A stretch of 21,813 nt of DNA from Streptomyces regalis (GCF_001509475.1 NZ_LLZG01000034.1:1-21813), one strand, 5' to 3'; counted from the first letter of the stretch, positions 8,635-15,947 are shown. Notes: generated by a model not told the origin, from the sequence alone. Numbers and translations: made by a program.

Positions 8635-8650
8635 GCCCCCGGACGGGGGC
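8635..8650. terminator. Small GC hairpin between two co-directional genes
   Basis: A perfect 6-bp stem (GCCCCC with GGGGGC) with the 4-base loop GGAC lies about 15 bases past the stop of the glycine-rich protein gene. It could act as a partial terminator or attenuator, lowering expression of the downstream LpqN-like gene. In such GC-rich DNA a stem of this size can arise by chance. Confidence 0.3.
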
Positions 8651-8665
8651 CGTCCCCGCGGAGGG

Positions 8666-9871
8666 TCAGTCGAACCAGTCCCCGATCGCGTCGACCGCGT
8701 CGCCGGCCGCGTCGGTGATCTTGCCCGGGTCGAGCTCGATCTGGCCGCCGAGCTTGCCGCCGACGCCGAGGGCGACGCCCACGTCGCCGCCGATGACGAT
8801 CTTGCCGTCCTTCATGCCGGCGTCGAAGTGGGCCTCGGCACCGGCGCCGGCCCACGCCTCCGCCGTGCCACCGACGCCGACACCGGCGACGGAGGCATGC
8901 CCCTCAGCGGTGGCCTTGGCGCCGGCGAAGGCCTCGCCGCCGACATGGACACCGTCCGTGCCGATGGAGCCCTTGACGCCGGCCTCGGCGCCCACGTACG
9001 CCTCACCCTTGCCGGATGCCTCGAACACGCCGATCCCGTACTTGCCTTCGGCCGTGGCCTGGGCGAGATAGGCCTTGCCGGACGCCTGTGCGGTGGCGTT
9101 CCCGTCCACGAGGCCCACCCCGGCGGAGGCATCGACGCCGAGGAGGTTGACGCCGGCCTTGCCGGAGACCTCGCCGCCCGCGAACTCACCGCGGCCCTTG
9201 GCTTCGGCGCCCCACACCTTGGCGTCGGCCGTGACGGAAGGACCGGCCACCGTGACGCCCGGGCCCTTGCCCTCGCGCAGTGCTTCCCGCTCCGCCTGCG
9301 TCATGTTCTTGTGGTCGCCCCAGGCCCCGATGGGCCTTGTCTCGGGTGCCCGTTCCAGCTCGGTGCGCTGAATCTTCTTGGACGTCGCGCCGGTGTCGTC
9401 CTGCGTCGCTTCGGAGGCCCAGAAGAGCCAGTCGGGCGCGTTGTCGCCCTCGCCGCCCTGCGCCTTGAACTTCTTGGCCGCCGCGTCGCCCTCCGCCTCG
9501 ACATGGGCGCGCGCCGACTCCAGCAGCTGCTCGCCGCCGCTCTCGTCGCCTCCGTCGTACAGCCGGATGGCCTCTTCCGCCTGCCCCTGGGCCCACTGGA
9601 GGGCTCTGGCGTAGTCCCGCAGCGCCCCGGCGGCTGCGCCCAGCGCATCCGAGCCGCGGTACCACTTCTGCTTCTGGCCCGAGAAGTCCTCCCAGAAGGC
9701 GTCGCTGGCCTGTCCATGCCAGCTGGGGATGCGGACGGAGCCGAGCTCGTCCCCGATGCCGTCGAGGGTCTTCGCATGACCGTCGAGTTTGTCCGCGTCG
9801 CCGGTGAGCTTCGACGGGTTGCCCGGGATGAGTGCGCGTGGGTCCCGGGTGGAACCGAGTTGTGCCGCCAT
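8666..9871 (-). CDS. Putative type VII-secreted protein with glycine/alanine-rich repeat C-terminus
   Basis: 401 residues. The first about 130 residues are helical and carry a WxG-type turn (VRIPSWHGQASDAFWEDF, near residues 47-64), like the N-terminal secretion-signal domains of actinobacterial type VII substrates and polymorphic toxins. A linker with WLFWASEATQDD follows. From about residue 205 the sequence becomes imperfect repeats of alternating Ala/Gly and charged residues (for example AKATAEGHASVAGVGVGG), ending in DAIGDWFD. I recognise no nuclease, deaminase or peptidase motif in the C-terminus. The repeat pattern looks like extended beta hairpins and could be membrane-active or structural. 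The start lies 10 bases after the stop of the small EspC-like gene, so they are co-transcribed. No secretion ATPase or membrane core genes are in the window. Confidence 0.75.
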   Translation of the reverse strand: MAAQLGSTRDPRALIPGNPSKLTGDADKLDGHAKTLDGIGDELGSVRIPSWHGQASDAFWEDFSGQKQKWYRGSDALGAAAGALRDYARALQWAQGQAEEAIRLYDGGDESGGEQLLESARAHVEAEGDAAAKKFKAQGGEGDNAPDWLFWASEATQDDTGATSKKIQRTELERAPETRPIGAWGDHKNMTQAEREALREGKGPGVTVAGPSVTADAKVWGAEAKGRGEFAGGEVSGKAGVNLLGVDASAGVGLVDGNATAQASGKAYLAQATAEGKYGIGVFEASGKGEAYVGAEAGVKGSIGTDGVHVGGEAFAGAKATAEGHASVAGVGVGGTAEAWAGAGAEAHFDAGMKDGKIVIGGDVGVALGVGGKLGGQIELDPGKITDAAGDAVDAIGDWFD

Positions 9872-9881
9872 CGCTTCCCCG

Positions 9882-10196
9882 TCAGTAGCCCGGGCCGGCG
9901 GCGACCGCGGGCCCGGTGAAGTGGTTCTGGGAATCCTGCTCGGCGCGCTCGTAGGAGGCGGCGTTCTCGGCCAGCTTGTCCGCCGAGTTCTCCCCGTCCT
10001 CCTTCATCGGGCTCTTGATGGCCTCCATCCACGTGGCCATCAGCTGACTGAACTCGTCCGCAGCGTCGCCGTGGCCGAAGTCACCGCCGGAGTCCCCGAG
10101 TTCGTCGAGCTTCACCTTGTCGCTCCTGCCCACGGAGTCCTTGATCTTCTTGGCGGCCGACCGCAGTTCGGACGGCTCGACATCGAACTGGCCCAT
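9882..10196 (-). CDS. Small EspC/WXG100-like protein
   Basis: 104 residues, the size of WXG100/EspC-type type VII substrates. It has an N-terminal helix (VEPSELRSAAKKIKDSV), a glycine-rich turn (SGGDFGHGDAADEF) in place of a strict WxG, a second helix (FSQLMATWMEAIK) and a C-terminal helix (ADKLAENAASYERAEQDS). This helix-turn-helix hairpin plan matches proteins that pair with, or are fused to, larger type VII substrates. The ATG at 10196 follows a GGGGGGAG Shine-Dalgarno sequence. It is the first gene of the leftward set and precedes the larger substrate-like gene by 10 bases, which suggests the two proteins form a pair. The family assignment is by pattern, not strong identity. Confidence 0.72.
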   Translation of the reverse strand: MGQFDVEPSELRSAAKKIKDSVGRSDKVKLDELGDSGGDFGHGDAADEFSQLMATWMEAIKSPMKEDGENSADKLAENAASYERAEQDSQNHFTGPAVAAGPGY

Positions 10197-10219
10197 CCGC
10201 TCCCCCCTCTACGTCCAAG

Positions 10220-10245
10220 AGGGTGCGAACGCGCGTCCGCACCCT
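10220..10245. promoter_or_regulatory. Nested palindrome upstream of the EspC-like gene
   Basis: AGGGTGCG and CGCACCCT form 8-bp arms around ACGCGCGT, itself a perfect 8-base palindrome, so 24 of 26 bases are symmetric. It lies 24 to 49 bases upstream of the first gene of the type VII-type set. It could be a dimeric or tetrameric repressor operator or a 5' leader hairpin. No known regulator consensus is recognised. Confidence 0.5.
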
Positions 10246-10373
10246 GATTGTTGAGAACGTAAAGAGGGTCTCCCAAAGGCAAAGACGCGGCGACACCGGC
10301 CTGGGACCTCACATGATTCCTACCGGGAAGCTTCATAGCGCGACCGCATCGTGCGCGCCCCAGGACGGCTGTG

Positions 10374-11081
10374 CTACGGCGCCTGCGGAGGCCGGGCGGG
10401 TGACAGGGCTCCCAAGTGGCCGACGGCGTCGACGAGATACTCAAGGGGCTCGTCGAACGTCTCACTGCTCAGCTTGGTCCGCGAACGCGAGGTGATCAGC
10501 TGACCGTCGTGGAGCCGGAGCGGCAGTTCCAAGGCCCGAGGGTCGGAGGTGAGGAAGTCTGCCAGGCCGCCGAGCAGTACTGCCCGGGCGCGCTCCTCGT
10601 CGCGGGAGGTGATGTGGAAGTCATCGTCGAGCTGCGGGATTCCCAGCTCCATGGCCCGTCCCCGCAAGAGGGTGTCGAACCAGCCGTCGCGGTAGACGCG
10701 CAGGTCCGGAACCTCCACGCCCAGGTTCAGCGCCCAGACGGAGTGGACGATGACCTGCGTCGTCTCCGTGTCGATGTCGCTGTTGTAATAGCGGTACTCG
10801 AAGGCGCGGAAGCCGAATCCGCGGTAAGTGCCGCTGACGACGTTGTCCCCCATGACGCCGCTGGCCTTGACCGGGAGCGGCTCGGCCCCCTGGTACGCGT
10901 CGACGAGACTCGGCACGCCCTCCTCGTAAGTCCATCCTCGGCTCTCGGCGAACGACCGCAGCCGCGCGTACGCCTCTTCGGACCCACGCTTCTTGCGGGC
11001 TTTGCCCCGGCGGTCCCACACGACGAGAGCCACGATGCCACCACACGCCAGCAGGAACAGGACTGCTTCGATTCCACTCAT
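10374..11081 (-). CDS. Membrane-anchored protein of unknown function
   Basis: 235 residues. One N-terminal membrane helix (AVLFLLACGGIVALVVW) is followed by a basic stop-transfer stretch (DRRGKARKKRG), so the remaining about 200 residues should face the cytoplasm. The soluble part begins with a helix (EEAYARLRSFAESRGWTY) and continues as a mixed alpha/beta domain with conserved-looking aromatic positions (FRAFEYRYYNSD). I do not recognise a named family. The same overall plan, a short anchor followed by a domain that starts with a RGWTY-type segment, occurs in uncharacterised actinobacterial proteins. It lies upstream of the type VII-type genes in the same direction, separated by 177 bases that hold the nested palindrome, so it is probably a separate unit. 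Confidence 0.75.
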   Translation of the reverse strand: MSGIEAVLFLLACGGIVALVVWDRRGKARKKRGSEEAYARLRSFAESRGWTYEEGVPSLVDAYQGAEPLPVKASGVMGDNVVSGTYRGFGFRAFEYRYYNSDIDTETTQVIVHSVWALNLGVEVPDLRVYRDGWFDTLLRGRAMELGIPQLDDDFHITSRDEERARAVLLGGLADFLTSDPRALELPLRLHDGQLITSRSRTKLSSETFDEPLEYLVDAVGHLGALSPARPPQAP

Positions 11082-11628
11082 GGTGCCAGCATCCCCCGGG
11101 GCCCCTCTGCGGGCTCACCCCCCTGGCACTCCATCACAATCCGCACCTCGCGGTCACACACTTCCCCCGCGCCCGCCCGGGCGGCAGCCCCCTCCGGATT
11201 CACCAGGCTCAACCGGAGAAGTGGACAGGCGGGCGCAGCATCGCCGAACACGGGCTGAGCGAGAAGAAGTTCACGCCGGTCGTCGGCGACAAGGAGTATT
11301 CGCGGCGGGTCGCCGCGCTCGTCATGGCCGGTGTGCTGCTGGTGGTGGGCGGTTCTTCGCGCGGGCGAGGAGCCGTGCCGGCGAAGCCGGCCCGCGAGCG
11401 CGGCTGGTCGCATGAGCCGAGCAGGTTCGCGGGTCGTGGACCGGCTGGAGGGCGTCGAGTCCGGGGGCGCGGAGTTCGATGCCGCCCACCGTGTGATCGC
11501 CGGACCCGGCGGCGGCGAAGCGCCTCGCGGATCCCGGGCTGGTCCGCCATGTCGCCCGTGAGCGCCTGGCGCCGGCCGTGTGCCCCGCCTCCTGTGGGCG
11601 GTCCGGGGAGCAGGGCCCCCGGCCTGGC
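11082..11628. other. Non-coding stretch with a possible gene remnant
   Basis: This gap contains no convincing complete gene. On the plus strand, from about 11210 to 11360, one frame has strongly coding-like third positions (mostly G or C) and reads through AEHGLSEKKFTPVVGD and a hydrophobic segment (VAALVMAGVLLVV), with no start codon or Shine-Dalgarno sequence at the expected place and no natural end. It may be the remnant of a gene for a small membrane protein. A short hairpin GCCGGC-GAA-GCCGGC follows near 11380. The rest is GC-rich without recognisable structure. Confidence 0.4.
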
Positions 11629-11949
11629 TCAGGAGGCCTTCTCGTCGACCTTGATGTCGTACTTGATCGTGCCGCCGTCGACGGAGGTGACCTTGGTGGT
11701 TACGCCGAAGCTGGTGCCGTCGCTCGCGGTGAGCCTGCAGCGCAGCGAGGTGCCGACCTTGCCGACGAGGTCCTCGGGGCAGGTGACATCCGGCTTCGGC
11801 TGACCCGTCTGCGCGGCGAGCTTCTCGGCCACCTCGTTCGCCACCTCCTCCTTGGGCAGCTTGGCCTCCGCGGAGCAGCCCACCAGCAGCGCGGCGGCTG
11901 TTGCTGCGGCGAGGCTCCAGGAGGCCAAGGAAGAGGAGGACTTGCGCAT
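11629..11949 (-). CDS. DUF4333 lipoprotein
   Basis: 106 residues. The N-terminus is a lipoprotein signal peptide (MRKSSSS, a hydrophobic alanine/leucine stretch, then LLVGC with the lipidated cysteine at residue 25). The mature part matches the DUF4333 pattern: KLPKEEVANEVAEKL, VTCPEDLVGKVGTSLRC with the two family cysteines (C57 and C71, probably disulfide-bonded), and a C-terminal strand region ending in IKYDIKVDEKAS. Proteins of this family are small exported actinobacterial lipoproteins of unknown role. I chose the ATG at 11949 because a CGGAG site lies just upstream and the signal peptide starts there. A longer frame upstream has no signal peptide. It is transcribed alone. Confidence 0.85.
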   Translation of the reverse strand: MRKSSSSLASWSLAAATAAALLVGCSAEAKLPKEEVANEVAEKLAAQTGQPKPDVTCPEDLVGKVGTSLRCRLTASDGTSFGVTTKVTSVDGGTIKYDIKVDEKAS

Positions 11950-12070
11950 AACGGGCTCCGTTCGGGGCGAGAGGACCACGAGGGTCGGAAGGTGACACTC
12001 GTCAGTGCGACTGTCTATCAGCCCGGGCTGCCCGCCTGATGGATCTTCACATCCTCCCGCTCGGGCCCGC

Positions 12071-12085
12071 GAGTGATCTTCACTC
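12071..12085. promoter_or_regulatory. BldD-like inverted repeat
   Basis: GAGTGA-TCT-TCACTC is a perfect 6-bp inverted repeat with a 3-base spacer. It matches the published BldD recognition pattern AGTGA-N-TCAC(C), where BldD is the c-di-GMP-dependent repressor of Streptomyces development. It lies about 120 bases upstream of the DUF4333 start. Binding is a prediction. Confidence 0.45.
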
Positions 12086-12135
12086 ACCTTCCGTCTCGGT
12101 CGGCCGGGCGCATCAAGGGTTTCCGCGCATGGACA

Positions 12136-12169
12136 GCGCCCGCCGACGGAACGTTCCGTCGGCGGGCGC
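12136..12169. terminator. 34-base perfect palindrome, probable terminator of the whiI-like gene
   Basis: The arms GCGCCCGCCGACGGAAC (12136-12152) and its exact reverse complement (12153-12169) are adjacent, giving a 34-base perfect palindrome that would fold into a very stable hairpin. It lies 175 bases beyond the whiI-like stop codon and before the DUF4333 promoter region, both leftward. No T-tract follows, as is common for Streptomyces terminators. Confidence 0.6.
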
Positions 12170-12262
12170 CTGAGGGTCGTCAACCAGTCAGTCAGCTGAA
12201 AGATCCGGTCCACGACAGAGCTGGGACGCGGGCGGGATCAGCGGCCGATCCCGTTCACGTCA

Positions 12263-12286
12263 GTGAATGATCAAGTGAATGATCAA
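12263..12286. repeat. Perfect tandem duplication of a 12-mer
   Basis: GTGAATGATCAA occurs twice head to tail. Both copies carry GTGAA, and TTCAC occurs just outside on each side (near 12254 and 12290), so the cluster is also partly inverted. It lies 59 bases downstream of the whiI-like stop codon. Confidence 0.6.
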
Positions 12287-12344
12287 GCGTTCACATGGAG
12301 TGCGGCGGGGCTCGATGGGGTGCGGCGGATGTCGTGGGTGGATG

Positions 12345-13007
12345 TCAGTGGATGATCCCCGTTCGCAGGGCCACGGCGACCATGCCGGCGCGGTCGCCGG
12401 TGCCCAGCTTGCGGGCGATCCGGGCGAGGTGGCTCTTGACGGTCAGGGCGGACAGGCCCATCGAGACGCCGATGGCCTTGTTCGACTGGCCCTCCGCCAC
12501 CAGCCGCAGCACCTCGACCTCGCGACCGGACAGCTCGCGGTAGCCGCCCGGGTGGCTCGGGGCACCCGGGTGGCGACGGTGCATACGGGCGGCGGCAGCG
12601 CCGATTGGGGCGGCACCGGGCCGGGTGGGGAGCCCGACGTTGGTGCGGGTGCCGGTGACGACGTAACCCTTCACGCCGCCGGCGAGGGCGTTGCGCACGG
12701 CGCCGATGTCGTCGGCGGCGGAGAGGGCGAGGCCGTTGGGCCAGCCCGCGGCGCGGGTCTCCGACAGGAGGGTGAGGCCGGATCCGTCGGGCAGGTGGAC
12801 GTCGGCTACACAGATGTCGCGGGGGTTGCCGATGCGGGGACGAGCCTCCGCGATGGACGAGGCCTCGATGACGTCGCGCACACCGAGAGCCCAAAGATGT
12901 CGGGTGACGGTGGAGCGGACGCGGGGATCGGCCACGACCACCATGGCGGTCGGCTTGTTCGGGCGGTAGGCGACCAGGCTTGCGGGCTGCTCGAGGAGAA
13001 CGGACAC
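12345..13007 (-). CDS. whiI: WhiI-like atypical response regulator (LuxR-type DNA-binding domain)
   Basis: 220 residues. The N-terminal receiver-like domain keeps the phospho-acceptor region (CVADVHLPDGSG) but has only one acidic residue where the metal-binding pair should be (VVVADPRVRS), and the conserved lysine after GY is absent (KGYVVTG). The C-terminus is a LuxR/NarL helix-turn-helix (LSGREVEVLRLVAEGQSNKAIGVSM region, then LTVKSHLARIARKLG). This degenerate pocket fits WhiI, the late-sporulation regulator that acts with BldM. The assignment is supported by a WhiG-type promoter directly upstream and by nearby DUF3000 and hemE genes, the neighbourhood I recall for whiI. The GTG start follows AGGAGG by only 4 bases. 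WhiI identity is inferred, not proven by alignment. Confidence 0.8.
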   Translation of the reverse strand: MSVLLEQPASLVAYRPNKPTAMVVVADPRVRSTVTRHLWALGVRDVIEASSIAEARPRIGNPRDICVADVHLPDGSGLTLLSETRAAGWPNGLALSAADDIGAVRNALAGGVKGYVVTGTRTNVGLPTRPGAAPIGAAAARMHRRHPGAPSHPGGYRELSGREVEVLRLVAEGQSNKAIGVSMGLSALTVKSHLARIARKLGTGDRAGMVAVALRTGIIH

Positions 13008-13049
13008 CAGGCCTCCTGGGTGCGGGGACGGCTTTCAAGGTCACAGTCG

Positions 13050-13077
13050 TCTTCGGCACCAAACCCGTGGCCCTTTA
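13050..13077 (-). promoter_or_regulatory. WhiG-type (sigma-28-like) promoter of the whiI-like gene
   Basis: On the minus strand TAAA (13077-13074) is followed after 16 bases by GCCGAAGA (13057-13050). This matches the WhiG/FliA consensus TAAA-N15/16-GCCGATAA at all 4 bases of the -35 and 6 of 8 of the -10. Transcription would start near 13043, about 36 bases before the GTG. whiI is a known direct target of WhiG in Streptomyces, so motif and gene support each other. Confidence 0.75.
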
Positions 13078-13265
13078 GGGAAAGATCACGATTTAGTGAG
13101 TAACAATCGGGGCAATTCAGACACGTGGTCGATCGTTCGGTGAGCGAATTGGCTCGATCGAGGGCCGTTCCTGACCGAAAGTGGCCGTATCGACAAAGTG
13201 ATGGTCAAGCGTGTGGCGGTTCGAGCCGGCGCCAGTCGCGCGAGCGGTGACCGACCAGGAGCCGG

Positions 13266-13943
13266 TCAGCGGGACTGCGGATCGCGGCGCTGCGGCAGCG
13301 TCACCACCGACGCGTCGCCCGGGCCCGCCGGCGGCAGGCCCGCGACCTGGGCCAGCAGGTCGCACCAGGACGCCAGATGGGCCGCGGTGTCCGGAACCCC
13401 GCCCAGGCCCTCCCGCGGCGTCCAGGAGGCGCGGATCTCGATCTGCGAGGCCGCCGGGCGCTCGGACAGGCCGCCGAAGTAGTGGGAGCTCGCGCGCGTG
13501 ACGGTGCCGCTCGGTTCGCCGTACGACAGCCCGCGCGCCTGGAGCGCACCGGTCAGCCAGGACCAGCACACGTCGGGCAGCAGCGGATCGGCGGCCATCT
13601 CCGGCTCCAGCTCCGCGCGCACCAAGGTCACCAGCCGGAAGGAACCCCGCCAGGCGTCGTGCCCCGCCGGGTCGTACAGCAGCACCAGGCGGCCGTCGGC
13701 CAGGTCCTGGTCACCGTCGACGACGGCAGCCTCCAGCGCGTACGCGTACGGAGCCAGGCGCTGGGGCGCCTTTGTCTGCTCGACCTCGATCTGCGGCCGC
13801 AATCGCGTGGCCCTGAGCGCGTCGACGGCAGCCCGGAAGGGCAGCGGAGTCGTACCGCTCCCGTCCAAGTCGCCCTCCTTGGCGTCCTTTGCGTCGTCCA
13901 TTCCGCCAGTGCCGTCCGACAGTCGTTCCTGAGCCGCAGCCAT
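13266..13943 (-). CDS. DUF3000 protein
   Basis: 225 residues. The core runs from PLPFRAAVDALRATRLRPQI through APYAYALEAAV, GRLVLLYDPAGHDAWRG, RLVTLVRAELEPEM, and a C-terminal region with LTGALQARGLSYGEPSGTVT and EIRASWTP. This matches the actinobacterial DUF3000 family, a conserved protein of unknown function next to hemE in Streptomyces. No signal peptide or membrane helix is seen, so it is probably cytoplasmic. I chose the ATG at 13943, which sits 7 bases after a TAATCT -10-like hexamer and so would be leaderless. An ATG at 13901 is an alternative. It is divergent from hemE across 104 bases. Confidence 0.85.
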   Translation of the reverse strand: MAAAQERLSDGTGGMDDAKDAKEGDLDGSGTTPLPFRAAVDALRATRLRPQIEVEQTKAPQRLAPYAYALEAAVVDGDQDLADGRLVLLYDPAGHDAWRGSFRLVTLVRAELEPEMAADPLLPDVCWSWLTGALQARGLSYGEPSGTVTRASSHYFGGLSERPAASQIEIRASWTPREGLGGVPDTAAHLASWCDLLAQVAGLPPAGPGDASVVTLPQRRDPQSR

Positions 13944-13950
13944 GCCGGGA

Positions 13951-13956
13951 AGATTA
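13951..13956 (-). promoter_or_regulatory. Candidate -10 box for a leaderless DUF3000 transcript
   Basis: TAATCT on the minus strand matches TANNNT and ends 7 bases before the ATG at 13943. No Shine-Dalgarno sequence lies in that interval. Together these are the signature of leaderless actinobacterial genes. No good -35 is seen. Confidence 0.4.
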
Positions 13957-14047
13957 AGGGGAACGGGGGCTTCGTGCAGGGAGAGACACCCGGACAACAC
14001 GGCAACCCCAACGCCGGGCCCTGCGCGGCCGTGCGAGACTTGCCCCC

Positions 14048-15115
14048 GTGAGTGCCAACCAGACGCCGCCGACAGCCACGCCCGACGCAGTCAAAGATGC
14101 AGCCTTCCTCAAGGCGTGCAGGCGCGACCCCGTGCCGCACACGCCCGTGTGGTTCATGCGGCAGGCCGGGCGCTCCCTGCCGGAGTACCGCAAGGTGCGC
14201 GAGGGCATCCCGATGCTCGAGTCGTGCATGCGGCCCGAGCTGGTCACCGAGATCACCCTGCAGCCCGTGCGCCGGCACAACGTGGACGCGGCGATCTACT
14301 TCAGCGACATCGTCGTCCCGCTCAAGGCCATCGGCATCGACCTCGACATCAAGCCCGGCGTCGGCCCGGTCGTCGAGAACCCGATCCGCACCCGCGCCGA
14401 CCTCGCCCAGCTGCGCGACCTCACCCCCGAGGACGTCTCGTACGTCACGGAGGCCATCGGCCTGCTCACCCGGGAGCTCGGTGCCACTCCGCTCATCGGA
14501 TTCGCCGGCGCGCCTTTCACCCTTGCGAGCTACCTCGTCGAGGGCGGCCCGTCCCGCACGTACGAGAACGCCAAGGCGATGATGTACGGCGACCCCGAGC
14601 TCTGGGCCGACCTGCTCGACCGCCTCGCCGACATCACGGCCGCCTTCCTCAAGGTGCAGATCGAGGCCGGCGCCTCGGCGGTCCAGCTCTTCGACTCCTG
14701 GGTCGGCTCCCTCGCCCCCGCCGACTACCGGCGCTCGGTGATGCCCCACTCGGCCAAGGTCTTCCAGGCGGTCGCCGAGTACGGCGTCCCGCGCATCCAC
14801 TTCGGCGTCGGCACCGGTGAGTTGCTGAAGCTCATGGGCGAGGCAGGCGCGGACGTCGTCGGCGTGGACTGGCGCGTCCCGCTGGACGAGGCCGCCCGCC
14901 GCGTCGGCCCCGGCAAGGCGCTCCAGGGCAATCTCGACCCGACCGTCCTGTTCGCCACCCCCGAGGTGATCGAGACCAAGACCCGCGAGGTGCTCGACGC
15001 CGCGGCCGGCCTCGAGGGCCACGTCTTCAACCTCGGCCACGGCGTCATGCCGTCCACCGACCCGGACGCGCTGACCCGGCTCGTCGAGTACGTCCACACG
15101 CAGACGGCTCGCTGA
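14048..15115 (+). CDS. hemE: Uroporphyrinogen decarboxylase
   Basis: 355 residues, the normal length. The enzyme decarboxylates the four acetate side chains of uroporphyrinogen III to give coproporphyrinogen III in haem synthesis. Both family signatures are intact: [10 protein letters not shown] (33-42) and [17 protein letters not shown] (151-167). The essential aspartate is D87 ([15 protein letters not shown]). The GTG start has no Shine-Dalgarno sequence and is preceded at 7 bases by GAGACT, so a leaderless transcript is likely. The gene is divergent from the DUF3000 gene and converges with the rhomboid gene with only 7 bases between stop codons. Confidence 0.97.
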   Translation: MSANQTPPTATPDAVKDAAFLKACRRDPVPHTPVWFMRQAGRSLPEYRKVREGIPMLESCMRPELVTEITLQPVRRHNVDAAIYFSDIVVPLKAIGIDLDIKPGVGPVVENPIRTRADLAQLRDLTPEDVSYVTEAIGLLTRELGATPLIGFAGAPFTLASYLVEGGPSRTYENAKAMMYGDPELWADLLDRLADITAAFLKVQIEAGASAVQLFDSWVGSLAPADYRRSVMPHSAKVFQAVAEYGVPRIHFGVGTGELLKLMGEAGADVVGVDWRVPLDEAARRVGPGKALQGNLDPTVLFATPEVIETKTREVLDAAAGLEGHVFNLGHGVMPSTDPDALTRLVEYVHTQTAR

Positions 15116-15122
15116 GAAGCGC

Positions 15123-15947
15123 TCACCACGTCTGCCGGGGCCGCGCCCGCCTGCCGAACAGCAGACCGCGTGGCTCCGGCGGGGGCGGTGTTCCCGGTTT
15201 GAGCGGCCAGGCGAGGCCCATGCCCGTGAGGAAGCCCACGATGTGCGCCGCGTACGCCACGGTGCCCGCGTCGGAGACGCCCTCGCCGGACGAGTACACC
15301 GCCTGCAGCACGAACCAGAAGCCGAGCACCAGCCAGGCCGGCAACCGCAGCGGCAGGAAGATCAGGAACGGGACGAGAACCCACACCCTGGCCTTCGGAT
15401 ACAGCACGAGATAGGCGCCCAGCACACCCGCGATGGCCCCGGACGCGCCGATCAGCGGCTCGGCGGAGTCGTCGTTGAGGATCGCGAAGCCGTACGACGC
15501 CGCGTAGCCGCAGACGACGTAGAAGAGCAAGTACCGCACATGGCCCATGCGGTCCTCGATGTTGTTGCCGAAGATCAGCAGGAAGAGCATGTTGCCCAGC
15601 AGATGCAGCCAGCTGCCGTGCAGGAACATCGCGGTGAGGACGGACAGCACCGGGGACTTGTCGTACTCCGGCGCGCCGATCACACAGCCGGGGCCCTGCG
15701 CGCCCACGGCGACCTCGCCCGTGGGGACCACTCTCGGCAGCTGGTCGTGGATCAACTCCCTTGGTACCGCCGCGTAGTGGTCCAGGAAGGCGTGCAGATG
15801 GCACAGCTGGGCCAGGCTGCTCTCACCGGCCACGGAGCCGGCTATGCCGGGCGTGGACAGGAACACGAGGACGTTCGCGGCGATCAGCGCGTATGTCACC
15901 CAGGGGGTGCGGCGCACCGGGTTCACGTCATGGACGGGGATGACCAC
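15123..15947 (-). CDS. Rhomboid-family intramembrane serine protease
   Basis: 274 residues with about seven hydrophobic helices. The catalytic serine is S169 in LIGASGAIAG, the GxSG signature. The catalytic histidine is H235 in YAAHIVGFLTGM. The HxxxN-type helix is visible as HGSWLHLLGNMLFLLIFGNN. Such proteases cut membrane-embedded substrates; the substrate here is unknown. I chose the GTG at 15947 because it begins the conserved N-terminus (MVIPVHDVNPVRRTPWVTYA). An in-frame GTG 19 codons earlier would add a basic leader. It converges with hemE. Confidence 0.9.
   Translation of the reverse strand: MVIPVHDVNPVRRTPWVTYALIAANVLVFLSTPGIAGSVAGESSLAQLCHLHAFLDHYAAVPRELIHDQLPRVVPTGEVAVGAQGPGCVIGAPEYDKSPVLSVLTAMFLHGSWLHLLGNMLFLLIFGNNIEDRMGHVRYLLFYVVCGYAASYGFAILNDDSAEPLIGASGAIAGVLGAYLVLYPKARVWVLVPFLIFLPLRLPAWLVLGFWFVLQAVYSSGEGVSDAGTVAYAAHIVGFLTGMGLAWPLKPGTPPPPEPRGLLFGRRARPRQTW

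Larger units (their letters stand above)
11950..12344. other. Regulatory intergenic region between whiI-like gene and DUF4333 gene
   Basis: 395 bases without a gene. It holds, from left to right, the Shine-Dalgarno region of the DUF4333 gene, a BldD-like inverted repeat (12071-12085), a 34-base perfect palindrome (12136-12169) and a tandem 12-mer (12263-12286). The latter three are listed separately. The word GATCTTCAC also occurs twice, near 12042 and 12075. Confidence 0.7.

Noticed and set aside
10374..11628. Possible immunity gene for the type VII-type protein
   Set aside because: Neither the one-helix membrane protein nor the gap upstream shows an immunity-family pattern, and the spacing does not suggest co-transcription.
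13628..15097. Long minus-strand frame opposite hemE and part of the DUF3000 gene
   Set aside because: Low-complexity Asp/Val/Gly-rich product with no family resemblance; hemE on the plus strand is certain.
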